NCBI GenBank assembly: GCA_964641965.1
Contig: CAZXLD010000021.1
Location: 14,311 to 78,310, forward strand
Length of the DNA stretch: 64,000 nt
Direction: 5' to 3'
Source of the DNA: JAJDFU01 sp964641965
Lineage (GTDB): Bacteria > Bacteroidota > Bacteroidia > Chitinophagales > Saprospiraceae
The notes under the pieces were generated by a model that saw nothing but the letters and a program-made list of their open reading frames with translations, ran no database searches and was not told the origin of the DNA. How positions within the stretch are numbered: position 1 is the first letter of the stretch; each line of letters starts with the position of its first letter. Positions 41,441-51,157 of this stretch are shown in pieces. The translations under genes and the position numbers were made by a program.

Positions 41441-42742
41441 ATGGTCAACCGCCATACTTTTCTCGTTCTACTATTTCTTTTCAGCTTCCAACTGGCTGCC
41501 CAAAACGAATATGGCAAATGGCTAAAACCACTTGAGAAAGTGGCCTTCAAACCTATTCTGCAATTGCAATTCTGGGGGTCCTTTTCCCACGATCATCGGG
41601 TGCTAAATGATAGTACGGGGGAGTATGAACCCGTTGAAGACCGCCTCAACGTAATGATCCGAAGGGCGCGTTTGGGGTTTCAGATCAAACCTTACGCCGG
41701 CCTTACCTTTCGTTTTATCAGTTCATTCGACTTTATTGGTCGAGACTTAAATGCCGCACATACCGGAGGTACTAACACCTCAGCCAGGCCCAATTTTGAT
41801 ATTTGGGAAGCTCGACTTCAGTGGCAGGTGTTCCCGGAAAAAGAACTATTGTATTTGAATGCTGGATGGATTCGGCCCAATTTCAGCCGTGAAAGTCTGA
41901 CCTCACCCTGGAAGGTAAGCTCAATGGAAAAAGCCTGGTCAATGAATTACACCCGGCGACACCTAGTAGGCCTGGGGCCTGGAGCAGCGCCCGGTATTAA
42001 TGTGGGCGGATTAGCGGGTTCGTCGGAGCACACCTTCTGGCTGGGCTATAATGCATCGGTATTTGTACCTCAATATATTAGCCTACTTGGGAATTCTAAC
42101 GGGATCAATTTTAGCCCCTTATTTGTAGGGCGAGCCATTTTACATTTTGGCCAACCTGAATCGACCACTTACCAATTAGGGTCCAACCTGAATGCATTTT
42201 CCCAACGAAAAGGACTCAGCGTCGGCATTGGAGGAGCCTGGCAAGGGAAGACGGATCTCTTCACTTCCAATTATGGTGCAGAGCTTGATTTCCTGTTCAA
42301 TTGGGGGCCTTTTAATCTGGATGGCGATTTCAATTTCCTTTGGCGGCAAGGCGAACAGCCCGAAAACGGATCAGCCTATCGAATTTGGACTACGAATTTT
42401 CAAACAGGCCATATTCGATCCAGCGTTAATCTTACAGTGGGGAAATTTTTCCTGGAACCCGTTTTCATGTTCGTTTTTCTGAATGGTCCATTGGAGGAGC
42501 AAGCCCAGGAGGACGCGCTGGAAGTATTGAGCCGATATGGTATCCATCACCAATATGATATTGGTCTCAACTGGTATCTCAACCGAAACAAATTGAAGTT
42601 GGTCCTGCACTACCTGATTAATACAGGAAATGCCGGAGAAACCGATACAGATGCCATTGGAAATAATTATTTATTCCAAGCCAACGTCGGCCCCATCCAA
42701 CGGGGCAATTGGTTGGGATTGGGCTTGAATCTTACGTTGTGA
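41441..42742 (+). CDS. Phosphate-selective porin O/P-like outer-membrane protein
   Basis: Start at 41441 gives a clean signal peptide (MVNRHTFLVLLFLFSFQLAAQ); a TTG-started longer frame at 41420 was rejected. The 434-residue product is a beta-barrel with the porin O/P pattern: VMIRRARLGFQIKPYAGLTFRFISSFDF, NFDIWEARLQWQV, LNAGWIRPNFSRES, and a C-terminal LGLGLNLTL ending. In other bacteria such porins pass phosphate or pyrophosphate; here the substrate is unproven. Confidence 0.85.
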   Translation: MVNRHTFLVLLFLFSFQLAAQNEYGKWLKPLEKVAFKPILQLQFWGSFSHDHRVLNDSTGEYEPVEDRLNVMIRRARLGFQIKPYAGLTFRFISSFDFIGRDLNAAHTGGTNTSARPNFDIWEARLQWQVFPEKELLYLNAGWIRPNFSRESLTSPWKVSSMEKAWSMNYTRRHLVGLGPGAAPGINVGGLAGSSEHTFWLGYNASVFVPQYISLLGNSNGINFSPLFVGRAILHFGQPESTTYQLGSNLNAFSQRKGLSVGIGGAWQGKTDLFTSNYGAELDFLFNWGPFNLDGDFNFLWRQGEQPENGSAYRIWTTNFQTGHIRSSVNLTVGKFFLEPVFMFVFLNGPLEEQAQEDALEVLSRYGIHHQYDIGLNWYLNRNKLKLVLHYLINTGNAGETDTDAIGNNYLFQANVGPIQRGNWLGLGLNLTL

Positions 42743-42945
42743 TGCGCTTACCGGAGCGATACTTTAGCCTTCTGCCGATACTGGATGCTCGATGCTGGCT
42801 GCACGGTGGACGGCGCACGATGGACGGACAACCTATATCAGGGACGTATACCATTTGCCATTTGCCATTCGTCACTCCCAACTCCGCACCCCGCACTCGC
42901 AATTCCACATTTGACATTTGGCACTTATCACTCCCAATTCTTTAG
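42743..42945. repeat. Dispersed low-complexity repeat, copy B (inverted)
   Basis: The reverse complement of this stretch matches copy A at 35228-35455. The 43-bp segment 42806-42848 is exactly the reverse complement of 35318-35360, and on both sides the same words recur (GCGGAGTTGGGAGTGACGAA, AATGGCAAATGG, CATCGAGCATCCAG). It fills the gap between the porin and ackA; no gene is supported. Confidence 0.85.
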
Positions 42946-42964
42946 GCGTATCTACTAGTTTCTT

Positions 42965-44161
42965 TCACTTCCTATCTAACATAGTCTGCACCTCTTTTGC
43001 AATCTGCTTTTCCTCATCAGTAGGAATTACCAGAATTTGGATAGGGCTATCTGGCGCAGAGATTACTTGTACAGGTTCTGTTCGCTCAGCCCGATTGATC
43101 TCGTGATCAATCCTAAAGCCGAGCGAACCAAGCCCTTCCAATATGCGGGATCGCATGGTATGGCTGTGTTCTCCAACACCTGCCGTAAACACCAAGGCAT
43201 CCACTTCCCCTAGTGTAGCCAAATAGCTTCCAATGTATTGTTGAATCCGGTAAACATACATGTCAATAGCGAGCTGGGCTTCCCGACTTCCTGCTGCTGC
43301 AGCATGTTCTACCGCTCGTAGATCTGAATGACCACAAATCCCTTTCAAGCCGCTCTCCTTGTTCAAGTCCGTTTCGATATTCTGTATTTCCCATCCATGC
43401 TGTCCAGCCAAATGAAAAATAAGCGATGGGTCGATATCTCCTGAACGGGTACCCATGACCAAACCTGGCAAAGGGCCTAATCCCATGGAGTTTTCTACCG
43501 ATTGCCCGGCCCGGATAGCTGTCATACTGGCGCCATTACCTAAATGGGCAATTATCAGATTGACGGATGCTCGATTGAAATAGGATTGGGCAGTAGCAGT
43601 AATATATCGATGCGAGGTGCCGTGAAACCCATATTTACGTATGCCGAATTGTTGATAATACGGCTTGGGGACGGCATACCGATAGGCCTTTTCCGGGATA
43701 GTTTGATGAAACGCCGTATCAAAAACGCCTACCTGGATGGCATTTGGAAATACGCTTTCGGCGATTTCAATGCCCAAAAGATTGGCAGGATTGTGTAATG
43801 GAGCTAATGGAATCAAGGCTCGGATCGTTTCCTTCACAGCTGAAGTAATACGGGTCGTATCCGAAAATTGCTCCCCCCCATGCACCACACGATGGCCAAC
43901 TGCACTCAATCTTTCAGGACCTGAGAGTACCGTTTCCAACAATTTTTCGGCTATGAAATTCATCGCCAGCTGATGGTCTGCCTGACCCAAGGTTCCGGTA
44001 TCTATTTCAGATCCCCCCTCGCTATTCTTCCATGTATGGGCGTAAGACGCAGCCTCCGTACCTATTTTCTCCACTTGGCCTCTGGCAGTAACGATTAGAT
44101 CTCTTTCCTCAAAAACCGTGTATTTAATTGAAGAACTTCCGGCATTTACCACTAAGATCAT
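42965..44161 (-). CDS. ackA: Acetate kinase
   Basis: A 398-residue ASKHA-fold kinase; the start at 44161 gives MILVVNAGSSSIKYTVFEE, the standard N terminus, rather than three residues earlier. Family motifs: GHRVVHGG, VFDTAFHQTIPEKAYRYAVP (catalytic Asp), RKYGFHGTSHRYI, HLGNGASMTAI and GVGEHS. It converts acetyl phosphate and ADP to acetate and ATP. It lies 42 bp downstream of pta, so the two form the usual overflow/acetate operon. Confidence 0.97.
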   Translation of the reverse strand: MILVVNAGSSSIKYTVFEERDLIVTARGQVEKIGTEAASYAHTWKNSEGGSEIDTGTLGQADHQLAMNFIAEKLLETVLSGPERLSAVGHRVVHGGEQFSDTTRITSAVKETIRALIPLAPLHNPANLLGIEIAESVFPNAIQVGVFDTAFHQTIPEKAYRYAVPKPYYQQFGIRKYGFHGTSHRYITATAQSYFNRASVNLIIAHLGNGASMTAIRAGQSVENSMGLGPLPGLVMGTRSGDIDPSLIFHLAGQHGWEIQNIETDLNKESGLKGICGHSDLRAVEHAAAAGSREAQLAIDMYVYRIQQYIGSYLATLGEVDALVFTAGVGEHSHTMRSRILEGLGSLGFRIDHEINRAERTEPVQVISAPDSPIQILVIPTDEEKQIAKEVQTMLDRK

Positions 44162-44203
44162 GGGAGCCAATTTACAGGGTAATAAAATCGATTAAGGTTC
44201 CCC

Positions 44204-46300
44204 CTATCCCTCTTGGGCTTGAATAGCGGTGATAATGACGGTATTGATAACATCCTCAACGGTAGCGCCTCTGCTGAGATCGTTAACCGGTTTATTCAGG
44301 CCCTGTAACATGGGCCCAATAGCCAATGCTCCAGTCTCTCGTTGAACAGCCTTGTAGGTATTGTTACCCGTATTGAGATCCGGAAAAATCAAAACAGATG
44401 CCTGACCTGCAACTGGAGAATCCGGCATTTTTTTGGCTGCCACCCCGGGATCTACTGCTGCATCATATTGCAGGGGTCCTTCTACCTGGAGATCCGGCCG
44501 CCTTTCCCGGATAATTTTGGTAGCGGTCCTTACCTTCTCTACATCTTCACCCTTACCAGAACTTCCGGAAGAATACGAAAGCATCGCAACTAACGGTTCG
44601 ATGCCGAAGGTCGTACTAGTTTCAGCAGAGGCAATTCCAATTTCTGCTAATTCTTCGGCCGTTGGGTTGGGATTTACAGCACAGTCGCCATACACCAACA
44701 CCCGGTCATCCAAAGCCATGAAGAAAATGGAGGAAACCACTTTAAACCCGGGTTTGGTTTTGATAAACTGTAAAGCGGGGCGGATGGTGTGCTGGGTGGT
44801 ATGCCGGGCTCCGGATACCATTCCATCTGCCAACCCTTTGTATACCATCATGGTACCGAAATAAGAAACATCGACCATCACATCCCGGGCAGTCTCTGGG
44901 GTCAGGCCCTTATGCTTTCTTAATTCGTAAAAGGTATCAGTAAAATCCTGAAATCCGGAGTACGTTAATGGGTCGAGGATTTGGAAGTGCGTCCTTGGGA
45001 ACCGGAGCCCCAACCGGCTTATCTCCCGCTCTAATTCGACTTCTTTCCCGATCAAGGTCAGGCTAACCAGATCATGATTCAATAAATATTCTGCCGCGCG
45101 CAGGATTCGTTCATCCTCCCCTTCAGGCAACACAATATGCATTCTTCGAGCGGCTGCTTTCTGCTGAAGCATATATAAAAACATACCAGGGGTAACACCT
45201 CTCGGTTGGAACTCGATTGCTAAGTTTTCAATCGCTTCGGTATCCACATAATCCTGAAACAACTGAATACCCAAACGAATTTTCCGCTTATTCCGAATAT
45301 TGAGTTTACTTCGGACTCGCTGTACTTGCTGGCTTACCTTAAATGTATCTGCCTCTACAGTCAAAACAGGGAAATCATCTTTCAAGCCTTCCAAAAGCTT
45401 CAACAAGCTGGGAGCGGGTTCGATACCACCAGTCAAAATCAAGCCTGATAGAGCGGGGTAGTTTTTAGAATGGTGCGCCAATACGGATCCCATTATAATA
45501 TCCTCCCGGTCTCCAGGCGTGATAACAGCCTGTTTGTCAGACAAATAATTTAAGAATTGGGGCACGCGCATAGCAGCAACCAAAAAACCGTGGGCCAGAT
45601 TATCCAAATTTTCTTCCCCTTGAATAATCTTGGCTTCCAATTGTTCTTTCACCTCTAACATGGTCGGACTTCCCAGCACTTGATTCTCAGGTATGGCATA
45701 GGCCAAAATTCCATCAGGTAAATCCTGGTTCAACCGATCCAAGACCTCTTGACGAATGTCAGGATTTACCCGATTCACCACCACGGCTAAAACGGTACAT
45801 TCACTACTGGTAAAGGAATCAATGGATTGATTGACATTGTGAAAAAGCTCATCCACATCTTCCCCACGTGCATTTTGAACAATTAATACAGGTGCGGATA
45901 GATTTCGGGCTATTTCTGCATTCACATTTAGCTCAAAAGCAGCCCCCTCCCCTTCAAAGTCAGTCCCTTCAATCAATACAAAATCCATTTTGGACTCCAC
46001 TACTTTGTACTTGCCGATAATTGCTTCCAGCATTTCGTCCAACTTCCCTTGCCCCAAAAGTGCATTTGCTCTTCCTCGCTTAAGCGCATAGCACTCATCG
46101 AAAGTCAGGTACTTATCTACTTTGGAATGAAGCAACGTCAAGTGGTCATCCTCTTCGCAAGTAATGCCCTTATTGTGTATGATAGGGCGAAATACACCTA
46201 CTTTGGGGGTTTTTCTCAGGATTAACTCCAACAGCCCAAGACTAATCAAGGACTTGCCGGACTCGGGTTCTGTTGTGGCGATGTAGAGGGATTTGGCCAT
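44204..46300 (-). CDS. pta: Phosphate acetyltransferase (long form)
   Basis: A 698-residue enzyme with three parts: an N-terminal P-loop/DRTGG-like regulatory region (ATTEPESGKSLISLGLLEL at the start, a DRTGG-like middle at about 215-330) and the C-terminal catalytic PTA domain (about 375-695; MHIVLPEGEDERILRAAEYL, MVSGARHTTQHTIRPALQFI, YSSGSSGKGEDVEKV). It interconverts acetyl-CoA and acetyl phosphate. It is upstream of ackA in one operon. Confidence 0.96.
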   Translation of the reverse strand: MAKSLYIATTEPESGKSLISLGLLELILRKTPKVGVFRPIIHNKGITCEEDDHLTLLHSKVDKYLTFDECYALKRGRANALLGQGKLDEMLEAIIGKYKVVESKMDFVLIEGTDFEGEGAAFELNVNAEIARNLSAPVLIVQNARGEDVDELFHNVNQSIDSFTSSECTVLAVVVNRVNPDIRQEVLDRLNQDLPDGILAYAIPENQVLGSPTMLEVKEQLEAKIIQGEENLDNLAHGFLVAAMRVPQFLNYLSDKQAVITPGDREDIIMGSVLAHHSKNYPALSGLILTGGIEPAPSLLKLLEGLKDDFPVLTVEADTFKVSQQVQRVRSKLNIRNKRKIRLGIQLFQDYVDTEAIENLAIEFQPRGVTPGMFLYMLQQKAAARRMHIVLPEGEDERILRAAEYLLNHDLVSLTLIGKEVELEREISRLGLRFPRTHFQILDPLTYSGFQDFTDTFYELRKHKGLTPETARDVMVDVSYFGTMMVYKGLADGMVSGARHTTQHTIRPALQFIKTKPGFKVVSSIFFMALDDRVLVYGDCAVNPNPTAEELAEIGIASAETSTTFGIEPLVAMLSYSSGSSGKGEDVEKVRTATKIIRERRPDLQVEGPLQYDAAVDPGVAAKKMPDSPVAGQASVLIFPDLNTGNNTYKAVQRETGALAIGPMLQGLNKPVNDLSRGATVEDVINTVIITAIQAQEG

Positions 46301-46364
46301 AGATTTAAAATGGAAAATCCAAAATAAATTTCAACTGTTAACTCTGGGTAAATACTGGAATGTA

Positions 46365-46397
46365 AAATGGCCCGAGTTGTATCAACCCGGGCCATTT
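46365..46397. terminator. Terminator between the SPOR-like gene and pta
   Basis: AAATGGCCCG (46365-46374) pairs with CGGGCCATTT (46388-46397), and GTTG/CAAC pairs inside. On the minus strand the 3' arm runs into TTTTACATT. It separates the SPOR-like gene from the upstream-located pta transcript. Confidence 0.78.
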
Positions 46398-46421
46398 AGG
46401 ATATCGTGATCTATTCAAAGA

Positions 46422-47066
46422 TCAGTATCCTCTTGCTTCTTTCAGAGAAACGCGTTGGCCATCTCGGAAAGCAACTACCCAAGGGCTTTTGTATCCCTGG
46501 CTCTTCAGGCTGCGCATACGCGAAACCGCTTCGTCATAGTTTCGGTAGTTACCAAGCAATACTTTCTTGATATTTCCTACATCTTCTACCGTCACATCAG
46601 GCAAGCCGTCATATTTGGCAGGTACGGCTTTGTAAGCCCCAACTTGTACCCGATAGAGGACACCCATGTTATAGTTATCTCCAGATGGCGCGGAGGTCTC
46701 TGGCATGGAGGCAGGCGGCATCGAAGCCATTTGATCGATTTGATTATTCAAATCGCTGATTGTCTGATTAGCCGCAGAGAGCTGACTGGTCAGCTGCGCA
46801 TTTTGTTGCTGAGCCATGGCGAGTTGTTCTCTTTGCTGATTCAGTTGGCTTTCCAAATTGGCTAATTCAGATTTGGACTGCAGGGCTTCCTGTTGATAAG
46901 CAACCTTATCTTCAGTCAATTTTTTGAGTGCGGCAGGATCCTTCCTGTATTCTTTTGCTTTGTTGGTCCATCTCTTCTTGTCTTCCTTGGAAAGCTCTTC
47001 TTGCGCGGTAACAGATATGGATACCCCAACGAAAAGAATCAAAAAAGCTAGTGTTAAAAACCTCAT
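46422..47066 (-). CDS. Secreted coiled-coil protein with SPOR-like domain
   Basis: A 214-residue protein with a signal peptide (ending SVTAQ, about residue 21), a lysine-rich helix, a long glutamine/leucine coiled coil (about 55-115, with SELANLESQLNQQREQLAMA) and a short proline/serine linker. A C-terminal SPOR-like domain follows (about 135-205; LYRVQVGAYKAVPAKYD, then KKVLLGNYRNYDEAVSRMRSLKSQGYKSPWVVAF). SPOR domains bind glycan strands lacking stem peptides, so a periplasmic cell-wall-associated role is likely. Confidence 0.82.
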   Translation of the reverse strand: MRFLTLAFLILFVGVSISVTAQEELSKEDKKRWTNKAKEYRKDPAALKKLTEDKVAYQQEALQSKSELANLESQLNQQREQLAMAQQQNAQLTSQLSAANQTISDLNNQIDQMASMPPASMPETSAPSGDNYNMGVLYRVQVGAYKAVPAKYDGLPDVTVEDVGNIKKVLLGNYRNYDEAVSRMRSLKSQGYKSPWVVAFRDGQRVSLKEARGY

Positions 47067-47385
47067 TGTATCAATGGCTTTTGGTGATTACAGTTGAAAA
47101 ATTAAGAAAAAAATGCCTTTCCTAGTATAGATTAGATGTGCATTTCAATCTATAAACCTACTAAAACTCAATTTTATTGAGGAAAAACCTTCAATTTTAA
47201 GATAAGAATCCTCCCTAAACCTTTACACAACGCTCTTCAAATTGCTCAATATCAAATATATATTGATAATGATCAAAAGTTTGACCCCCAAAATTTAGGC
47301 TATAAATATTTTAAATGAAAAAATCCTGTTCCAAATAAAAAACACTTCCATTACTTGATCCAGGTGAAGGTGACTTCCCATTTTT
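47067..47385. other. AT-rich intergenic region with weak terminator hairpin
   Basis: This 319-bp stretch has no supported gene. A small hairpin, CTCAAT-TTT-ATTGAG at 47167-47181, is followed on the minus strand by TTTTAG and may end the AI-2E family gene. Nothing else is recognised. Confidence 0.4.
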
Positions 47386-48519
47386 TCAACCGGGCCCATC
47401 CTCTGGGTCTGTGTTGAGTTCAACAGGCTCCGGAGGTGTCGGCTCTTCAAAAAGCGTGACTTTTTCGAGAGAATCCTGAAACGCATTGCCATAAATTTCC
47501 CAAGCGGTCATAAATAATGCAGCAATGACCGGGCCTAAAATAAAACCCGCTATTCCAAAAAAAGCCAATCCCCCCAGGGTGCCGAATAAAATCATCAAAT
47601 CTGGCAACTGGGCATCTTTTCCTACCAGCGATGGCCGAATTACATTATCGATACTACTAACTACTACCGCACAAAATGCGATCAGTCCGATACCGGCTGT
47701 ATATTCTCCCTGGACCACCAAAATAATACCTGCCGGCAACCAAACCATGGCTGGACCTAAAGCCGGTATAACGGATAGTACAGCCATAATTACGCCCCAG
47801 AAGAGGGTGTTGGGCACCCCTGCTACCCACATAGCCGTACCGGCAATGGACCCCTGAACAGCTCCTATGATCAAAGTCCCCTTTAAGGTGGCTTTTGTTA
47901 CCCGAACAAATTTATCTAGCAATAAAGCTTCCTGATCATTGCTTAAGGGGATGTAGTAAAGTGCTTTTTTTAAATAGTTTTTACCATCGATCAAGAAATA
48001 AAACATCGTAAAAAGCATAATGAAGGTCTGGAACAAAAAATTCACTGTGCCTGTAGTCGCTTTGGAGAGGCCATCTACCATAAATGTGCCGATACTACGC
48101 ACTACATTATCAATAGCTTCGATGAGTTGTTGTTCCTCCGGCAGGAAATCGGATAGGTAAGGGATTGATTCCAACCAGACTGCCACCGCCATCTCCGGAG
48201 TATCCAAAGTACCATTTAAAAAAGGCTCGAAGGAAGTAGTTGCCGAGATGGCTTGTTCTACTAACATAGCCGTAAAGAACACCAAAGGGATCAAAATAAT
48301 GAGCACAAAGGCAAGAAGGGTTAGTCCGCTGGCAACCAGTCTCTTACCTCGGCACAATTTTAAAAACCACTTATACCACCCTTGCAATAATCCGGCAAAT
48401 AATCCAGCCATAACGATAGTTAGTATGAAGCCTCGGACCATTTCAAAAAACACAAAACTGACTATCACCACCAGCAGCAAGACGGAGTACCGGTTCAAAT
48501 TCATAGATAATTTTGCCAT
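47386..48519 (-). CDS. AI-2E family (UPF0118) membrane transporter
   Basis: A 377-residue protein with about eight membrane helices in the AI-2E/UPF0118 pattern: two N-terminal hairpins, a large amphipathic middle region (SLPYLSDFLPEEQQLIEAIDN and after), then GTLIIGAVQGSIAGTAMWVAGVP, LSVIPALGPAMVWLPAG and LGGLAFFGIAGFILGPVIAAL. The family exports varied small substrates or acts as Na+/H+ antiporters; autoinducer-2 transport is proven for only a few. It follows the MscS-type gene by 16 bp, so cotranscription is likely. Confidence 0.9.
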   Translation of the reverse strand: MAKLSMNLNRYSVLLLVVIVSFVFFEMVRGFILTIVMAGLFAGLLQGWYKWFLKLCRGKRLVASGLTLLAFVLIILIPLVFFTAMLVEQAISATTSFEPFLNGTLDTPEMAVAVWLESIPYLSDFLPEEQQLIEAIDNVVRSIGTFMVDGLSKATTGTVNFLFQTFIMLFTMFYFLIDGKNYLKKALYYIPLSNDQEALLLDKFVRVTKATLKGTLIIGAVQGSIAGTAMWVAGVPNTLFWGVIMAVLSVIPALGPAMVWLPAGIILVVQGEYTAGIGLIAFCAVVVSSIDNVIRPSLVGKDAQLPDLMILFGTLGGLAFFGIAGFILGPVIAALFMTAWEIYGNAFQDSLEKVTLFEEPTPPEPVELNTDPEDGPG

Positions 48520-48535
48520 AGCATTTACATTGAGT

Positions 48536-51076
48536 TCAATCCACTACTTCAGTTTCCTGAGTTGGGGAGGATTTCGGGTTTGAAGGATGTTCTGGTTTTT
48601 CTTGTATCGCTATTTTAGAGGTAGTATGCGCTTTTTCTGCAGCTAGCAAGGTCATGGGTTGGGGAATTTTTCGCTTGATCCCGGCTTCTCTCAGTGCCTT
48701 ATCGACTGCGGTTTGGACATTGCTTTTCTGCACCAATATATCGCTTGACAGCCAGTAGAAAAGGCTAAAACTATACGCATTACCCTCAATTCCGTTAAAG
48801 TAAGTGATGGGTTCCGGATCGGAACGTATGCCTTCAACCCCTTTACATGATGCTGTCATTAGTTCCTGGATTTCTTCTGGAATGCAGTCAAGATCGGTAT
48901 AGACAGTTAGGATCACTCTGCGCTTGTATAACCCCCTCGTCCAGTTGGTTACCTTATCCGTTATGAGCAAAGAGTTGGGAACGATCAATTCTGCTCCATC
49001 CCATTGCCGAATGCGGCTCGAACGAATACCAATGCTGACCACCTGTCCATCTACCCCGGCCACATTGACAATATCCCCTTCCGTGACCGGGCGTTCAAAG
49101 ACCAGAATGAGCCCGGAAATGAAATTATTCACTACCGTCTGCAAACCAAAGCCTATACCAACCCCTAAAGCCCCAGCGAGTATACCCAAATTTTGGAGGT
49201 TAAAACCAAGTGTAGCCAAGGCCAGCAGGAACCCAACCGCAACCAGTGCATATTGGGTAAGGGAACTTATTGCCATGGGTACGCCCCTGGGCAGGTTTAT
49301 CCGATCCAATACCTCTTCTCGTAACACTAATCGAATAAGGTGGGAGATCATCCAGGCAAAGACCAGAATAAGAAAAAACTCAACAAGACTACCCACTGAG
49401 ACCGTTAGTTCACCAAAGGTATAGCCCGACTCCCAAACTTCCAGCCCCCAACTGTATAAAGGCTCCCACAGTAAATTTACCTTCAAGGTAAAATAGAACC
49501 AGGCCAGCACTACCGAGAAATTGATAAATGGCCACAACCATTGAATAATCTGTTGCCGATGCCGGGACAGGATCTTGGATCGATGAGCCATTTCAGTTTG
49601 CAACATCATGTAAACCACTGCCCGCAAACTGACCGCCACCGCCATAAAGATCAAGGCCAGAATCAATGCAACCAAGGTGCCGAAAACAATCATATTGGCC
49701 AGCTTACCATATCCCATCAAATTAGCCACCGTGCCGCAAAAGACATACAATAACATAACCGGGCTTATCGCCTGAAGAAAGCGGAAGTAAAAACCTTCCT
49801 GCCGACTGTCGGACACCAAACTTTTGCGGCGAATTAGAAACCAGACTAAAAATGCAGCCACCGCCAAGCCAACAAAGAATATCATAATGCGCATGGCACG
49901 GCCATCCAGAAAATAGACCTGGGTAAATTGGTGCAAATAATACAAACCAATGACGTAATAAAGAGACCAGCGAAGCGGCTTAACTACCAATCCGTGAAAG
50001 ATCAATAGGAATGGAAAAATAAATAGGAGATTGAGCAGCTTGTTGATCAGTACCGGCGCATCCGGGGTAATGAAAAGCATCAGCAACAAGGTGAACATCA
50101 GGGCCGAGACAAAGGGTCGATTGAATACATAGCGGCCCCGAATCAATTCCGGCGGAGGGTTTTCTTCCTCCCGATAGCTCCGCTTCACCCACATCAAAAT
50201 TCCAAAGATGAATAAGTAGGCGATTCCTAGCCCAATAAAATAGCCTCCCTTCCGCTCGAAATAATTCTGAGAATCCTCCCGGGCAAAATCGATCAGCAAC
50301 TGATTATCGAATATTGTTTCAAATGAATCTTGATCCTGTAAAACTTGGGCAAAGGGCAACTCCTTCTGCTGAATTAAGCTAGCTAATTGCTTTTCTCGCT
50401 GCAACTTCAAGTCACGGAGTTGTTGGTTGACCTGTAGTTGGAGATCTGATATTTGATTTTGGGCTTTCAAGCTCAAGGCCAGACTATCTTCAGCAGCCTT
50501 CCGAGCTGTAGTTAGGCTGGTGATTACGCCAGTGATCCGTTCCCTGATTTCCCGGGTCTTTCTAACCCTTGGAATTCCGCTCATACCTTCTTCCCAACGC
50601 ACACTTCGATTGATAAGTCCCTCTTCCATCAACACCAGGTCTTCTTCATAAGCGCTGAGGCTGTTATCTATTTCTTCCAACCCTTCAATAATGCGTTCCC
50701 ATCGAAAAATTAAGCTCTGATAAAAAGCCCAGGGGAGGTCTGTACGGAGCAATTGTTCCGAAATTTCGGACAACGCCCCTATTTCAGCCTGAATAGTGTC
50801 TATTTCGGGTTCGACTGTAGAAACTGTAGGTTCCTGGATAATAGGGTAGGCATCCTGATTCAGAAACTCATTTACTTTGACGATCTCATTGGGAACGTCC
50901 ACCAGTTTTAGGGTGGGCAATGTATCGGTAAGCTGTCCACTCACAGGTGTACTCCAGGACATCAAGCCCAGCAATAAAAAGCGGTTTAAAACAATCTTTA
51001 CCGAATGTTTATTTGGAAGAACATGAGTAAAAAAGGAGGTCCTGATATTCACTTGAACATTAATCAACTGTTGCAT
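48536..51076 (-). CDS. MscS/MscK-type mechanosensitive ion channel
   Basis: A large channel of about 846 residues from ATG 51076; the longest frame begins at 51130 and the start is uncertain, since the signal-like segment (FLLLGLMSWSTPVSGQ) has no nearby Met. A periplasmic coiled-coil region of about 250 residues is followed by some ten membrane helices. The pore-lining segment is GALGVGIGFGLQTVVNNFISGLILVFERPV, followed by the MscS beta domain (VDGQVVSIGIRSSRIRQWDGAELIVPNS). The layout fits MscK-like osmotic safety valves. The C-terminal tail is disordered. Confidence 0.9.
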   Translation of the reverse strand: MQQLINVQVNIRTSFFTHVLPNKHSVKIVLNRFLLLGLMSWSTPVSGQLTDTLPTLKLVDVPNEIVKVNEFLNQDAYPIIQEPTVSTVEPEIDTIQAEIGALSEISEQLLRTDLPWAFYQSLIFRWERIIEGLEEIDNSLSAYEEDLVLMEEGLINRSVRWEEGMSGIPRVRKTREIRERITGVITSLTTARKAAEDSLALSLKAQNQISDLQLQVNQQLRDLKLQREKQLASLIQQKELPFAQVLQDQDSFETIFDNQLLIDFAREDSQNYFERKGGYFIGLGIAYLFIFGILMWVKRSYREEENPPPELIRGRYVFNRPFVSALMFTLLLMLFITPDAPVLINKLLNLLFIFPFLLIFHGLVVKPLRWSLYYVIGLYYLHQFTQVYFLDGRAMRIMIFFVGLAVAAFLVWFLIRRKSLVSDSRQEGFYFRFLQAISPVMLLYVFCGTVANLMGYGKLANMIVFGTLVALILALIFMAVAVSLRAVVYMMLQTEMAHRSKILSRHRQQIIQWLWPFINFSVVLAWFYFTLKVNLLWEPLYSWGLEVWESGYTFGELTVSVGSLVEFFLILVFAWMISHLIRLVLREEVLDRINLPRGVPMAISSLTQYALVAVGFLLALATLGFNLQNLGILAGALGVGIGFGLQTVVNNFISGLILVFERPVTEGDIVNVAGVDGQVVSIGIRSSRIRQWDGAELIVPNSLLITDKVTNWTRGLYKRRVILTVYTDLDCIPEEIQELMTASCKGVEGIRSDPEPITYFNGIEGNAYSFSLFYWLSSDILVQKSNVQTAVDKALREAGIKRKIPQPMTLLAAEKAHTTSKIAIQEKPEHPSNPKSSPTQETEVVD

Positions 51077-51157
51077 GTAAAATAGCATTTCTGCCAAAAA
51101 GAAGTGTTTACAGTAACTCCGTGCCCTCATTCGACCATTTTACATGCTTCATTTAAG

